Source: Pseudogracilibacillus sp037072025 (GTDB lineage Bacteria > Bacillota > Bacilli > Bacillales > Amphibacillaceae). Taken from it: 64,000 nucleotides of DNA. Made by a program: the position numbers and the translations under genes. Positions 1 through 9,233 of this stretch are shown in pieces (the first letter of the stretch is position 1; each line of letters starts with the position of its first letter). The stretch is from assembly GCF_037072025.1 (NCBI RefSeq), contig NZ_JAXHDD010000015.1, forward strand, positions 20,484 through 84,483. The letters are read 5' to 3'. The notes under the pieces were generated by a model. The model was not told the DNA's origin. It ran no database searches and worked only from the letters and a program-made list of their open reading frames with translations.

Positions 1-6
1 AATCTA

Positions 7-873
7 ATGTCAATGTATCCAATAATTATGTCACAAGGTAAGTTTACACATAAAGACAGTTTGCAATTTCCTTATGAAGAGCGTGGCCTCCAGTTTGGAG
101 ATGGCGTATATGAAGTAATCCGCATTTACAATGGAAAACTTTATTTATTAAATGAACATGTGGATCGTTTATTCCGTTCATTAGATGCAATTCGAATCGA
201 AATTAAGCAATCAAAGGACGAAATTACTACACTATTATCTGAATTAATCTCAAGAAATAATATGGAACAAGATGGTTTTATTTACTTACAAGTATCAAGA
301 GGTACAGCACCACGTATTCATACATTTCCTGAAGCAATTGAACCGAATATTTATGCATATCTAGTAAATCAATCTCGTAATTTGGAAGGTTTAGAAAATG
401 GTGTTAGCACGATTACATTGCCTGATGAACGCTGGCAAAATTGCTATATTAAAAGTCTAAACTTGCTCCCAAATGTCCTTGCAAAGCAAACTGCAATGGA
501 GCAAGGATGTTATGAAGCGATTCTGCATATTGATGGACGTGTAACGGAATGTGGCTCGTCAAATATTTTTCTTGTGAAAGATGGAAAAATTTATACACAC
601 CCTGCAACAAACCGAATATTAAAAGGGTGTGTGCGCATTGCTGTTGAACGTTTTGCTAAAGAGTTACAAATCCCATTCATTGAAGAGGCGTTTACTGTAG
701 ATGATATTCACGATGCGGATGAAATGTTCTTAACGAGTAGTATGTCCGAAGTCCTGCCGATCATAGAAATTGACAACAAACGAATTGCTGATGGAAAACC
801 AGGTGAAATCTCAAGAAAGCTTCAAAAGGCTTATGAAATAGACACACAATTAATACTTGAAAAAGTGAAATAA
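7..873 (+). CDS. dat: D-amino acid (D-alanine) aminotransferase
   Basis: PLP-dependent fold-type IV aminotransferase of 288 aa that interconverts D-alanine and D-glutamate with their keto acids, supplying D-amino acids for the cell wall; cytoplasmic. The N-terminal ERGLQFGDGVYEVIRIY block (about residues 25-41) and the IKSLNLLPNVLAKQ block with the Schiff-base lysine near residue 149 are typical of Dat. EAILHIDGRVTECGSSNIF around residue 170 matches the family cofactor region. The length fits Dat (about 280-290 aa). The start lies 7 bases from the window edge, so its ribosome site cannot be judged; ATG at 7 or 13 are both possible. An inverted repeat terminator follows immediately. Branched-chain aminotransferase is the main alternative, but the motifs favour Dat. 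Confidence 0.93.
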   Translation: MSMYPIIMSQGKFTHKDSLQFPYEERGLQFGDGVYEVIRIYNGKLYLLNEHVDRLFRSLDAIRIEIKQSKDEITTLLSELISRNNMEQDGFIYLQVSRGTAPRIHTFPEAIEPNIYAYLVNQSRNLEGLENGVSTITLPDERWQNCYIKSLNLLPNVLAKQTAMEQGCYEAILHIDGRVTECGSSNIFLVKDGKIYTHPATNRILKGCVRIAVERFAKELQIPFIEEAFTVDDIHDADEMFLTSSMSEVLPIIEIDNKRIADGKPGEISRKLQKAYEIDTQLILEKVK

Positions 874-877
874 GAGA

Positions 878-910
878 AATTCCTGCCAGTAAATGAGGCA
901 GGAATTTTTT
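878..910 (+). terminator. Rho-independent terminator after dat
   Basis: Perfect inverted repeat (AATTCCTGCC / GGCAGGAATT) with a 9-base loop followed by a T run. It lies between converging genes and may also serve the minus-strand hydrolase, whose stop overlaps the T tract. Confidence 0.85.
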
Positions 911-1862
911 ACATATATTTTTCTATAAAGGTTGTAATAGTTTGCAAATAATCCTCACGATATAAAACGAATGATTCTCCATGATTTGCGCCTGGATATG
1001 TGGCAATCTCACTTGTACTTTTCGTATTTTCATATAATTCGTTTGTCATTTCTGTTGGTACAAATGTATCCGACTCACCTGAAATATATAAAATCGGGAC
1101 TTCTGCTTGTTTAACTTGATTAAGTGCAGACGCTTCAGTTAACGAATAATCAGCTTTTAGTTTTGTTACGAAACTAGTTGTCGGTAACACTGGTTTGTCT
1201 GGTAAATGAAACATACGCTTCAATTGGTATGCAAATAAATCGTAAACAGAAGTATATGGACTATCGGCGATAATAGCTTTCACATTGTTTGGCAGTTTTT
1301 CGCCAGAAGCCATTAAAACAGTTGCTGCTCCCATCGATAAGCCATGCATCACGATTTCCGTATCTGGGCCATTTTTTTCGATTAATATGTTCATCCAGTC
1401 GGTAAGATCTTGGCGATCATGCCAGCCGAAACCATAATAATCTCCCTCACTCTGACCATGACCACGGAGATCTGGTGTAAACACATTATATCCGAGATTT
1501 TCATAATAGTACTCGCTGAATAACCCCATATCGAATGCATTTCCAAGGTATCCGTGTGCGAAAATTACTGTTTTATTTGTTGGCTCTTTAGCAGGTAAAT
1601 AATATCCTTTAAGTTTCAATCCATCAAAAGAAGTCATTTCAAGCGATTCAAAAGGTTGTTCTCTCATCCAGGAAATCCAATCCCCTTCTAAAAACTCACC
1701 TAACGTCTCTGCGGAAACTTCTAAATCTTCATTCCCTTGCAGAAAATCTTTCGGACCACGTTTTATTGCTAAGTCATAAAAGTAAAAACTCGCAGCAACA
1801 TCTATAATTAAAAAACCGCAAAGAACTGCGGAAATTCCTATCATCCACTTCTTTTTCTTCAT
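909..1862 (-). CDS. membrane-anchored alpha/beta hydrolase
   Basis: 317 aa serine hydrolase with an N-terminal signal anchor (KKKK then a hydrophobic stretch, residues 6-30), so the catalytic domain is probably outside the membrane or facing the wall. The nucleophile elbow GLSMG places the serine near residue 176; the oxyanion HGYLGN motif is near 103-108; the acid residue is in SGESDTFVP and the catalytic histidine in GANHGES near the C terminus. It resembles the YqkD-type extended hydrolases of bacilli (family knowledge). The substrate is unknown. It is monocistronic, with its start preceded by a good AGGGGGA ribosome site, and converges on dat. Confidence 0.85.
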   Translation of the reverse strand: MKKKKWMIGISAVLCGFLIIDVAASFYFYDLAIKRGPKDFLQGNEDLEVSAETLGEFLEGDWISWMREQPFESLEMTSFDGLKLKGYYLPAKEPTNKTVIFAHGYLGNAFDMGLFSEYYYENLGYNVFTPDLRGHGQSEGDYYGFGWHDRQDLTDWMNILIEKNGPDTEIVMHGLSMGAATVLMASGEKLPNNVKAIIADSPYTSVYDLFAYQLKRMFHLPDKPVLPTTSFVTKLKADYSLTEASALNQVKQAEVPILYISGESDTFVPTEMTNELYENTKSTSEIATYPGANHGESFVLYREDYLQTITTFIEKYM

Positions 1863-2008
1863 TTCTATTCCCCCTTGGATGAGGTTTCTCTTATTCTATT
1901 ATAATAGAAATGAAAATATTAATCTGCATATTTTATCTGGTGTTTTTTTACAGTATAGGGATGTGGATGGAGAACTACTTTCCGGGGATAAATCGAGTTA
2001 AAAGAAAA

Positions 2009-2038
2009 GGATCGCTATTAATGGAATAGTCGCGATCC
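2009..2038 (-). terminator. terminator overlapping the end of the YhgE-like gene
   Basis: Inverted repeat GGATCGC / GCGATCC with a T-rich tail on the minus strand. The upstream gene's stop codon at 2018-2020 lies in the loop, so the last codons are part of the hairpin. Confidence 0.75.
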
Positions 2039-4174
2039 CTTTGATTGGAGTAATTTATGCAATCGTTTATTAATAGGACCTTTTAAAAATAATCCAGCTA
2101 AAACAAACATCACTCCGAATATGAAGAGAAATAATATGTCGCGAAACACTCGTTGCCATATAATACCGCCAACTGCTTCCCGCATCAGATCAACAGCATA
2201 TGTAAATGGTAAAAATGGGTTTATTGATTGGAAAAACTCCGGTAGTAATACGACTGGGTAAGTCCCACCTGATCCGGCAATTTGTAAGACGAGTAAGACA
2301 ATAGCTATTGCTTTTCCTACATCTCCAAAAATGGAGACAACAGTATACACGAACAACATGAAGATAATACTAATAAATAAACCAAAAAGAATGAACCAAA
2401 GCTTGCTACTTACCCCTACCCCAATAAAGAATATATCACCAAAGGTTACAATGGCTGTCTGTAATAAACCAATTGTAATAAAAGTAAACATTCTCCCAAC
2501 ATACATTTCTTGTGGTTTTATTTGTTCTGCATGTGGTATGTCGGTTGAGAGCAGTGAAATTAATAACAGTGCACCGACCCAAATGGATAATACCGTATAA
2601 AATGGCGTCATACCAGTTCCATAATTTTGAACCGGAAATAATTCATTTTTATTTAAGACTACAGGTTCTGAAAAGAAACCACGTTCCGCTTCTGGATTAT
2701 TTCGAAGCAACTGAATAATATCATATACATCTGCCTCTGCTTGTAACTTTCTAATCCGATTTGCGACTTCTTTCACTTTATCATTGATATATGGAAATTC
2801 TCCTAATACGCTTTTCAACATACCTTTTCCTTCACCTAAATGAGTACTCGTATCGGCAAGCAACTTTTCAACTTTTGGAATTGTCGATTGCATTTCGGTA
2901 AGCATGTTTTTCGCTTGTGTAATCGTTGTCCTTCCTTCTTCTAGCTTATCATGTACTGCTTGTTTAATTTCCTCATTATATATCTGAATAAATTCATCCA
3001 AGTTGGTACTAGTGACAGTTCCAAGTTCCGTTATTCTTCCAGTTACTTCATTCATTTTTTCTTCACTTTCGGTTACTAATTGTCCGAAACCGTCAATTTC
3101 TGCTTGTGTACTTTGTAGCGATGTTTTAAGTGCTGTTATTTTTTCCAAAGCATTTGCAATTTGTGGATTCTCCTCTGTAGAACTTTCCTGTACTACGGAT
3201 AGTGCTTGTTCTACTTCTTGCATTGTTGCTAAAGAATTATTGATATGGTCCTTGATCTCGTTTCCAGCTGTTTCACGTTTCTGTTTAATATCAATTTCCT
3301 GAAAGCCAGTTATCAATTCCTTTACTTGATTTAATGTAGCTTGAGTTTTTTTCAAATCTTCCTCTATTTTGGGGCCAATTTCATTTAAGCGATTCTTTGC
3401 TTTATTTAATAGTTCTAATGCTTTATCCGTCTCTTCTAATCCACTTGCTGTCATTGACTTTGCTTTTGGTATCATATTAGTAGCTTTTGTTAATATCTTC
3501 TCTGCTTCATCTGCATCCTGACTAGTGCTAGTTAATAAATTATGAACCTCCGGCAATTCTTCTTCTAATGTAAATATATACCTTTCGAACTGTTTTAAAT
3601 CTGGAAGATCTGCTTCAAGTTCGATACCGATTTGATTAAACATGTCAAAAATAATCCCATTGACGGTCGCAATAAATTCACTACTTATTTGTTCGACAAT
3701 TACGGATGCACCTTTTTCTGTAATTTTCGGAGCAATCGCATTTATTTTTTCGTTTACATAATATTCTATCTGCGCTTTTTCAGGTTCCGTTCTTATCACT
3801 GTCCCTAACGTTTCTGAAAAATTTTCGGGTACGATAATAACAGCAAAGTAATTTCCATATTGAACTTCATCCATCGCTTTTTCACGATCTACAAACTGCC
3901 AATTAAAATCATAATTTTTACGTAATGTATCAACTAACGTATCTCCAACATGAACTTCTTGGTCTCGAATTAATGCTCCCTTATCCTCATTGACAACACC
4001 GATTGGAATTTGATTTGTCTGTGCATAAGGATCCCAAGATGCTTTAATATTTAACCATGCATAAAGGGAGGGCAAAATAATGAGCCCTCCTATTATTATA
4101 GCAACAACCCAATTCGTTGTTATATTTTTTATATCAAGCTTATAAACATCCCAGCTATTTCGCATATTTGTCAT
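2018..4174 (-). CDS. YhgE/Pip family membrane protein
   Basis: 718 aa membrane protein with one N-terminal transmembrane segment (about residues 22-40), a long extracellular, coiled-coil-rich region of roughly 470 aa, and five to six transmembrane segments at the C terminus with an ABC-2-like core. This architecture is that of YhgE/Pip proteins (phage infection protein homologues), related to EsaA of type VII secretion and to RND/ABC-2 exporters by family knowledge. It follows an ABC-2 exporter operon in the same direction, 144 bases downstream, and may be co-transcribed with it. The specific role is unknown. The start has only a weak upstream ribosome site; an internal ATG three codons in is equally possible. 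Confidence 0.85.
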   Translation of the reverse strand: MTNMRNSWDVYKLDIKNITTNWVVAIIIGGLIILPSLYAWLNIKASWDPYAQTNQIPIGVVNEDKGALIRDQEVHVGDTLVDTLRKNYDFNWQFVDREKAMDEVQYGNYFAVIIVPENFSETLGTVIRTEPEKAQIEYYVNEKINAIAPKITEKGASVIVEQISSEFIATVNGIIFDMFNQIGIELEADLPDLKQFERYIFTLEEELPEVHNLLTSTSQDADEAEKILTKATNMIPKAKSMTASGLEETDKALELLNKAKNRLNEIGPKIEEDLKKTQATLNQVKELITGFQEIDIKQKRETAGNEIKDHINNSLATMQEVEQALSVVQESSTEENPQIANALEKITALKTSLQSTQAEIDGFGQLVTESEEKMNEVTGRITELGTVTSTNLDEFIQIYNEEIKQAVHDKLEEGRTTITQAKNMLTEMQSTIPKVEKLLADTSTHLGEGKGMLKSVLGEFPYINDKVKEVANRIRKLQAEADVYDIIQLLRNNPEAERGFFSEPVVLNKNELFPVQNYGTGMTPFYTVLSIWVGALLLISLLSTDIPHAEQIKPQEMYVGRMFTFITIGLLQTAIVTFGDIFFIGVGVSSKLWFILFGLFISIIFMLFVYTVVSIFGDVGKAIAIVLLVLQIAGSGGTYPVVLLPEFFQSINPFLPFTYAVDLMREAVGGIIWQRVFRDILFLFIFGVMFVLAGLFLKGPINKRLHKLLQSKGSRLFH

Positions 4175-4318
4175 TCCATTACTTTTTGGCAGATAAGAAA
4201 GTATAAAACTTTCCTACTGCATAATAAGTGCAACATTAGTTCTCGCCAAGGCTTGGCGATAAGCCAAGTTTTCTAATACTGCCTTTTATATTCCCCAAAT
4301 AATGTAGAAACATGCGAA

Positions 4319-5404
4319 TTAAGAAATATATCTTTTTTCCATTAAATGAATGCCGATCCCAGTCATCAACACTGTCATGAAGAGCAAAATAATAACGGGA
4401 TATAAAATTTGTTCCATTGAATAACCATTACTTGTAACACCATATAATGCTTCCATCCCATACGTAATCGGTACAAACTTTGACAGACTAAGCATGAATT
4501 TTGATTCAACTATTTCAAGGGGCCAAAATGCACCACCAAGCATTGCGGATCCTAATGAGACAATTGGAATAACTGCGTTGAATTGCTGGACCGTTTTAAC
4601 AAGACCTGTTATTAAAATAGAAAGAGCAACAATTGATAACACATACGGTATTAAAAGAATAGCAATTTGCCAAAAAGTACCTTGAAAATCAATTTTAACA
4701 ATATAGCGAAACACGAGAAATACGATCAGAACTTGAATATAACCAATTAGAAAGCTATAAAGAAAATTAGCTATATACATTTCCCATTTTCGAACAGGTG
4801 ACAAAATCATCCGGTCCCATAAACCGCTATTTTTCTCAAGTATGATCTGAAACACACTAAAAGCGATCGTATAAATAACAAAAAACAATGAAAAACCAAA
4901 TAATGGATGTAGATTGCCATCATAAATAAAAGCGTTTTGGCCATGAAACGTTTCTGATTTAATGGTAAAGACAGGGTTTTGAACGAAATCTTCTTTTAAA
5001 TTATTTTCGCCTGAAACTGTTTCTAACTGTTTTATTTGCTTTTCCTTTACATAAGCATCTTCCACTGATTGTTCGAGTAAATTAACATTCGGAGAGTCTA
5101 TCCCTACGATAATTTTAAAATTATCCTGTTGTAAGATTAATCCAAATTCACGCTTTCCACTACTTATTTTCTTATCCAACTCTTCCTTATCGGTAACCCA
5201 TTCAATTTCAAAAATACTTTGTTCTTCAAAAATATTTACAACATCTTTCACCAGGTCATCTTCTGCATAGGCAGGAACTGTCATTTTTGCAAAACTATTT
5301 CCGCCAATAATAAAAGCAAATAGGATCGACATTATTGTCATCAAAATAAATGTCCAAGGATCTCGGTATAACCATGTAAGTTTTGTGATAAAAATTCCAA
5401 TCAT
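4319..5404 (-). CDS. ABC-2 type exporter permease (LnrN-like)
   Basis: 361 aa permease with the ABC-2 layout: one N-terminal transmembrane segment, an extracellular domain of about 140 aa, then five transmembrane segments containing the KNSGLWDRMILSPVRKWE loop typical of this family. The start codon overlaps the stop of the preceding permease by one base (TAATG), showing translational coupling. Together with the next two genes it forms an ATPase-permease-permease exporter of the LnrLMN type, which in B. subtilis removes linear polyene antibiotics (family knowledge; the substrate here is inferred only). Confidence 0.85.
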   Translation of the reverse strand: MIGIFITKLTWLYRDPWTFILMTIMSILFAFIIGGNSFAKMTVPAYAEDDLVKDVVNIFEEQSIFEIEWVTDKEELDKKISSGKREFGLILQQDNFKIIVGIDSPNVNLLEQSVEDAYVKEKQIKQLETVSGENNLKEDFVQNPVFTIKSETFHGQNAFIYDGNLHPLFGFSLFFVIYTIAFSVFQIILEKNSGLWDRMILSPVRKWEMYIANFLYSFLIGYIQVLIVFLVFRYIVKIDFQGTFWQIAILLIPYVLSIVALSILITGLVKTVQQFNAVIPIVSLGSAMLGGAFWPLEIVESKFMLSLSKFVPITYGMEALYGVTSNGYSMEQILYPVIILLFMTVLMTGIGIHLMEKRYIS

Positions 5405-6669
5405 TAGATTTGCCCCCTTTTTGGGAAACTAAGCACGGCCACCAATAGTAGTACAACAGTGAATATAACTAAATAAGAAAGATGTGGGAGGATATCAATG
5501 AATTGTTCCCCTCGCAACAGACTTAAATATGCGCTCATACTCGCTCCATTTGGTGTAAAATCTCCAATCCACTGAATAACATTGGAAATTTCACCAATTG
5601 GGAAAAAACTTCCCCCAAGCAGCGCCAGAAATGCTATTAATATAGTCGAGAAAAAATTGATGACAGATTCGGAATTCATGCGATAACTGATCGCTGTAAG
5701 TAGTGTAGATAATCCCCCAACCGCCATCGATAGAAAAATTGTTACGACGAGAAAAGAAGGAATAGGCCAAGTCACACCATATATAATCCATGAAAAACCA
5801 AAAATAATGAGTAATTGAATACATGCGAAAATGGTACCGGAAGCAAAAACACCCGTGAAATATGTCCATCTTGAAACATTAGATAAAATAACTCGATTGA
5901 AAACGTGTGACTGTTTTTCAAGAAATGCAAAGGAACCAATTGTTGTTGCAAGATATAAAACATTCATTACAGCCATGCCAATCGTATAGTATTCCTTAGA
6001 CGTTACTGGCTCACTTTGCCCAATAGGTTCAATTGTTCCAAGGCTTTGTTCCGCACTAACTTCGAGTACAGTTGGATCAATCTGATTAGTTAGTGCAAAT
6101 ACAGACATTGTCAATTGTTCTTGAAACGATTCGACCACACTTTTTACAGCTGCTGCCCCGAGCTCTTTTGCTTCATTTTCATAAACATTTATTGAAACAG
6201 GGATCCCTTCTTCGAGCAGTAAACTTATTAACGTGTGATAAGTGTAGTTTTCAGGAATTTCAATGACAGCGGCATACGTATCATCTGCTAAGATTTGTGC
6301 TTTTTCCTCTGGGGCGACTTCTACTACTTCAATCATATTCGACACTTGCTCGAAGGCTTCTTGTTTGAGAAGACTAACAAAAGGTAAATTTTGAGCAGTT
6401 TCTATTAAAGATGTTTCGACATCTTCGGATAGTTCTCTGCTTTTTACTTCTTGAACAAACTTTTCTATTTGTTCCGCTTCGTCCGTATGTTCTATCAATG
6501 CGACTTGTGCTTCTATTTCGACGGTATCTCCACTAATAAAGCCACTTAGTGAAGCACTTAAAATGGTTATTAATATAATCGGAAGTAAGAGTAGCAAAAA
6601 TAATTGCTGTTTGTTGCGGATAAAAATAATACCTTGTTTTTTCATAATCTCCCATATCATTGAATTCAC
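5404..6669 (-). CDS. ABC-2 type exporter permease (LnrM-like)
   Basis: 421 aa ABC-2 permease: transmembrane segment at residues 15-35, an extracellular acidic region of about 190 aa, and six C-terminal transmembrane helices with the EKQSHVFNRVILSNVSRW loop. It lies 2 bases downstream of the ATPase gene and overlaps the next permease by one base, so the three genes are a tightly coupled operon. Two different permeases suggest a heterodimeric channel. Substrate unknown; amphipathic antibiotics or lipids are typical for close relatives. Confidence 0.85.
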   Translation of the reverse strand: MNSMIWEIMKKQGIIFIRNKQQLFLLLLLPIILITILSASLSGFISGDTVEIEAQVALIEHTDEAEQIEKFVQEVKSRELSEDVETSLIETAQNLPFVSLLKQEAFEQVSNMIEVVEVAPEEKAQILADDTYAAVIEIPENYTYHTLISLLLEEGIPVSINVYENEAKELGAAAVKSVVESFQEQLTMSVFALTNQIDPTVLEVSAEQSLGTIEPIGQSEPVTSKEYYTIGMAVMNVLYLATTIGSFAFLEKQSHVFNRVILSNVSRWTYFTGVFASGTIFACIQLLIIFGFSWIIYGVTWPIPSFLVVTIFLSMAVGGLSTLLTAISYRMNSESVINFFSTILIAFLALLGGSFFPIGEISNVIQWIGDFTPNGASMSAYLSLLRGEQFIDILPHLSYLVIFTVVLLLVAVLSFPKRGQI

Positions 6670-6671
6670 CT

Positions 6672-7604
6672 CTAATCTCTTAAAGCTCTGCCCGTAAGGT
6701 GTAAAAAAACATCTTCTAGTGTCGGTGTTTTGACATTAACTGATTTCAGTTCAACTTTTGCCTCTGAAGCAAGTTTTGTGATCAGCTGAAAAACATTAAT
6801 TTCCTTAGGGACAATGATCGTTACTGTCTCATTTTTTGTGACTAGTTCTTTTATCGTTGGCTCGTCATCAAGCGCCTTAATAAATGTTTTGTTTAAGATT
6901 TCCGCTTCAATATAAATCGTATGTTCCGACGATAAAATTTCTTTAATTTCGTCTTTCGTTCCGACTGCGATCAAGTTACCCCGATCCATGATGTAAATCC
7001 TGTCACATAAATATTCGACCTCTTCCATATAGTGACTTGTGTATAGAATCGTTAGGCCTTTTTCTTCATTTAGACGTTTCACCGTTTCTAAAATATAATT
7101 TCTAGATTGTGGATCAATCCCTACTGTCGGCTCATCCATGATGAGAAATTCCGGATCATGAAGAAGTGCTACTCCTATATTGAGTCTCCGCCGCATTCCA
7201 CCAGAGAATTTTTTCACAACATCTTTTCTACGATCCGCTAACCCGATTAACTTGAGTACTTCATCTATTTTTTGTTTTAAATTACTTCCTGACATTTGAT
7301 AAATACGTCCAAAAAAATATAAATTTTCTTCTGCGGTTAAGTCTTGATAAAGTGCAATTTCTTGTGGAACAACCCCCGTCACTTTTCGTAATGGAGTTGG
7401 ATTTTTTAATACACTCTTTTTTTTGAAGAACACATCTCCTTCTGTTGGATCAATTAACGTAGACAGCATAGAGATTGCCGTTGATTTACCGGCACCATTT
7501 GGTCCTAGTAGACCAACAATTTCTCCTTTTTCAATGTACATATTCATATTTTTAACTGCATAAAACTGTTTGTATCGTTTCGATAGATTCATTAATTCAA
7601 GCAT
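6672..7604 (-). CDS. ABC exporter ATP-binding protein (LnrL-like)
   Basis: 310 aa ATPase of the DRA/BcrA subfamily that powers the two adjoining ABC-2 permeases. Walker A GPNGAGKST (about residues 34-42), signature FSGGMRRR, Walker B LIMDEPTVGID and a switch histidine in YTSHYMEE are all present, with the C-terminal extension usual for this subfamily. It is the first gene of the operon, with a strong AAGGAGGGAG ribosome site. A perfect 18-bp palindrome lies about 85 bases upstream. The NarL-type two-component system at 8.6-10.3 kb is the likely regulator by analogy with LnrJK. Confidence 0.9.
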   Translation of the reverse strand: MLELMNLSKRYKQFYAVKNMNMYIEKGEIVGLLGPNGAGKSTAISMLSTLIDPTEGDVFFKKKSVLKNPTPLRKVTGVVPQEIALYQDLTAEENLYFFGRIYQMSGSNLKQKIDEVLKLIGLADRRKDVVKKFSGGMRRRLNIGVALLHDPEFLIMDEPTVGIDPQSRNYILETVKRLNEEKGLTILYTSHYMEEVEYLCDRIYIMDRGNLIAVGTKDEIKEILSSEHTIYIEAEILNKTFIKALDDEPTIKELVTKNETVTIIVPKEINVFQLITKLASEAKVELKSVNVKTPTLEDVFLHLTGRALRD

Positions 7605-7686
7605 ATAACTCCCTCCTTACTTATACATAGTTTATCTTTTAACTTGTTAAGCGAAAACTGTCTCAGGTCATAACTTGAAAGGAAAA

Positions 7687-7704
7687 AAATGACTTAAGTC
7701 ATTT
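7687..7704. promoter_or_regulatory. 18-bp perfect palindrome upstream of the ABC exporter operon
   Basis: AAATGACTTAAGTCATTT is fully self-complementary and lies 83 bases before the ATPase start. It could be the binding site of the nearby response regulator or of a dimeric repressor. Because the minus strand continues into a T run, a terminator role for transcription entering from upstream is an alternative. Confidence 0.45.
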
Positions 7705-7782
7705 TCGCGGGAGAATTTTGTTTTTTTGATTATTAGAAATGACAGTGGATAATTGGGAGGTGAGTATATTGGTTGGGGTACT

Positions 7783-7905
7783 TAAATTTAACGGCGGGGA
7801 TACCAGTTAACGGCGGAGGATCCAATTTATCGGCTTAAAAGGGGACACCCAATTTATCGGCGAAATGCACTTTTTAACGGCGGCTGGATGATGTTATCGG
7901 CGAAT
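7783..7905. repeat. cluster of short degenerate repeats (TTAWCGGCG)
   Basis: Six copies of a 9-bp core reading TTAACGGCGG or TTATCGGCG occur within 123 bases, spaced 17-25 bases apart (near 7790, 7807, 7828, 7853, 7871 and 7893). They fill the space between the exporter operon and a gene remnant. No coding potential is seen; function unknown. Confidence 0.6.
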
Positions 7906-7965
7906 TAGGCCTTAGAATAAAAATAGCAAGACCGGTTTTGGCCCTGCCGCTTCTTATTTACTCAT

Positions 7966-8094
7966 TTAATTCCCCATCGCTTCGATCGTTCTTCTTATAC
8001 CTTCCTCATAAGGCGTCCTTGGTAATGAGCCGATATGTTGCTCATATTTTTCTCCATCCAATACAACTGGATCTTCATTTAAATACTGCATTTC
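7966..8094 (-). pseudogene. 3' remnant of an NAD-dependent epimerase/dehydratase gene
   Basis: The minus strand encodes 42 codons ending in a stop that read as the C terminus of a sugar epimerase family protein: MQYLNEDPVVLDGEK, then IGSLPRTPYEEGIRR and a short tail. No upstream part exists; it is joined directly to a truncated Uma2-like gene on the other strand. Identification is by my recognition of the SLPRTPYEEGIR terminus. Confidence 0.55.
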
Positions 8095-8546
8095 CACAAA
8101 CACTTATTTGCTTATTACAGAAAAAGCTCACAGAAACGAGCGAACAGACTCACTTTATTTTTTATACACCTATTGATGTCATTTTATCAACTACAGATAT
8201 ACGCCAACCTGATATTGTTCTAGTTAATCGAAAGCGGATTGATATACTAACGAACCGTGGAATAGAAGGGACGCCAGATCTAGTTATCGAAATTCTTTCC
8301 CCTTCTTCTTTAGAGCGTGATAAAATTGATAAACTAAAAACTAACGCAGAATACATGATTCCTGAATATTGGATTGTAGATCCCAATTCTTATGTTTTAG
8401 AACAATATTTATTAACAAATGACCGTTATGAAATTATTAATGTTTTTCAAGCAATGGAAACTATGTCTTCACCAACCATCACCAGTGTTTCCTTTACAAT
8501 GCAGGATATTAAGAAACGTATTCCATTATTAAATAATAACAAATAA
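8091..8546 (+). pseudogene. 5'-truncated Uma2 family (DUF820) endonuclease-like gene
   Basis: The last 150 codons encode the conserved core of Uma2 proteins, a PD-(D/E)XK nuclease-fold family: DIRQPDIVLV, then GTPDLVIEILSPSS and a YWIVDP motif, i.e. the usual acidic and lysine positions. The normal N-terminal 60-70 residues are missing. The open frame does continue upstream to 7938, but that part is the antisense of the epimerase remnant and not Uma2 sequence, so it is an artefact of a deletion joining two genes. A short fusion protein could still be made from 7938, though no good ribosome site is present. Confidence 0.65.
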
Positions 8547-8583
8547 ACTTTATGATCAACCATCAAAAATCTTTATTCAATTC

Positions 8584-9222
8584 CTAAGAAATATTATGCT
8601 TCACAGCAAAGATCGCTAATTGTGTCCGGTCTCTTAAATGTAATTTTTGCAAAATTGTCGTTACATGATTTTTTACCGTGCCGATAGATAAGTACAACTC
8701 TTCAGAGATTTCTTTATTTGTTTTCCCTTCCCCTACTCGTTTTATAATCGCAAGCTCACGTTCTGTTATATTTTCTGGAATTTCTTCCTCCTGCCATTTT
8801 CTTTTCAACAAATTCGGGATAACTTTTGCCGCTACTTCTTCTTGTATTGGTAGCCCGTTTTTCATCGTGCTGTATACTGCTTGAATTAACTTTGCAGAAT
8901 CTGCTGTTTTTAATAAGAACCCACTTGCTCCGTCTTTCAATGTTTCAAGTGCATACTCTTCATCATTAAAAGTAGTTAAAATTAAAATTTTAACTTCCGA
9001 CCATCTTGCTTTAATTAGTCTAGTTGCTTCCATCCCGTTCATCACTGGCATACGTACGTCTAGTAATATAAGATCTACTAAGTGATTTTTTTCCAAAATT
9101 TCAATCGCTTCTTTTCCGTTCCCGGCTTCATGAACGACAGTAATTTTTTTATCTTGTTCTAACATTACTTTTAATCCTTGTCGGACAATATCTTGATCAT
9201 CGACTATCATTACCTTCCACAC
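8584..9222 (-). CDS. NarL/FixJ family response regulator (LnrK-like)
   Basis: 212 aa regulator: receiver domain with acidic pocket VDDQD at residues 7-11, phospho-acceptor Asp55 in LLDVRMP, and a C-terminal LuxR-type helix-turn-helix (about residues 145-205, TNKEISEELYLSIGTVKNH). The gene uses a GTG start with a GGGGTGATG ribosome site. It lies 11 bases downstream of its sensor kinase and is probably co-transcribed. By context (ABC-2 exporter nearby) it likely controls the exporter operon at 4.3-7.6 kb. Confidence 0.92.
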   Translation of the reverse strand: MWKVMIVDDQDIVRQGLKVMLEQDKKITVVHEAGNGKEAIEILEKNHLVDLILLDVRMPVMNGMEATRLIKARWSEVKILILTTFNDEEYALETLKDGASGFLLKTADSAKLIQAVYSTMKNGLPIQEEVAAKVIPNLLKRKWQEEEIPENITERELAIIKRVGEGKTNKEISEELYLSIGTVKNHVTTILQKLHLRDRTQLAIFAVKHNIS

Positions 9223-9233
9223 ATCATCACCCC

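Noticed and set aside
7938..8090. N-terminal 51 codons of the Uma2-like open frame as true protein
   Set aside because: They are the antisense of a recognisable epimerase C terminus, and no ribosome site precedes the ATG-like start.
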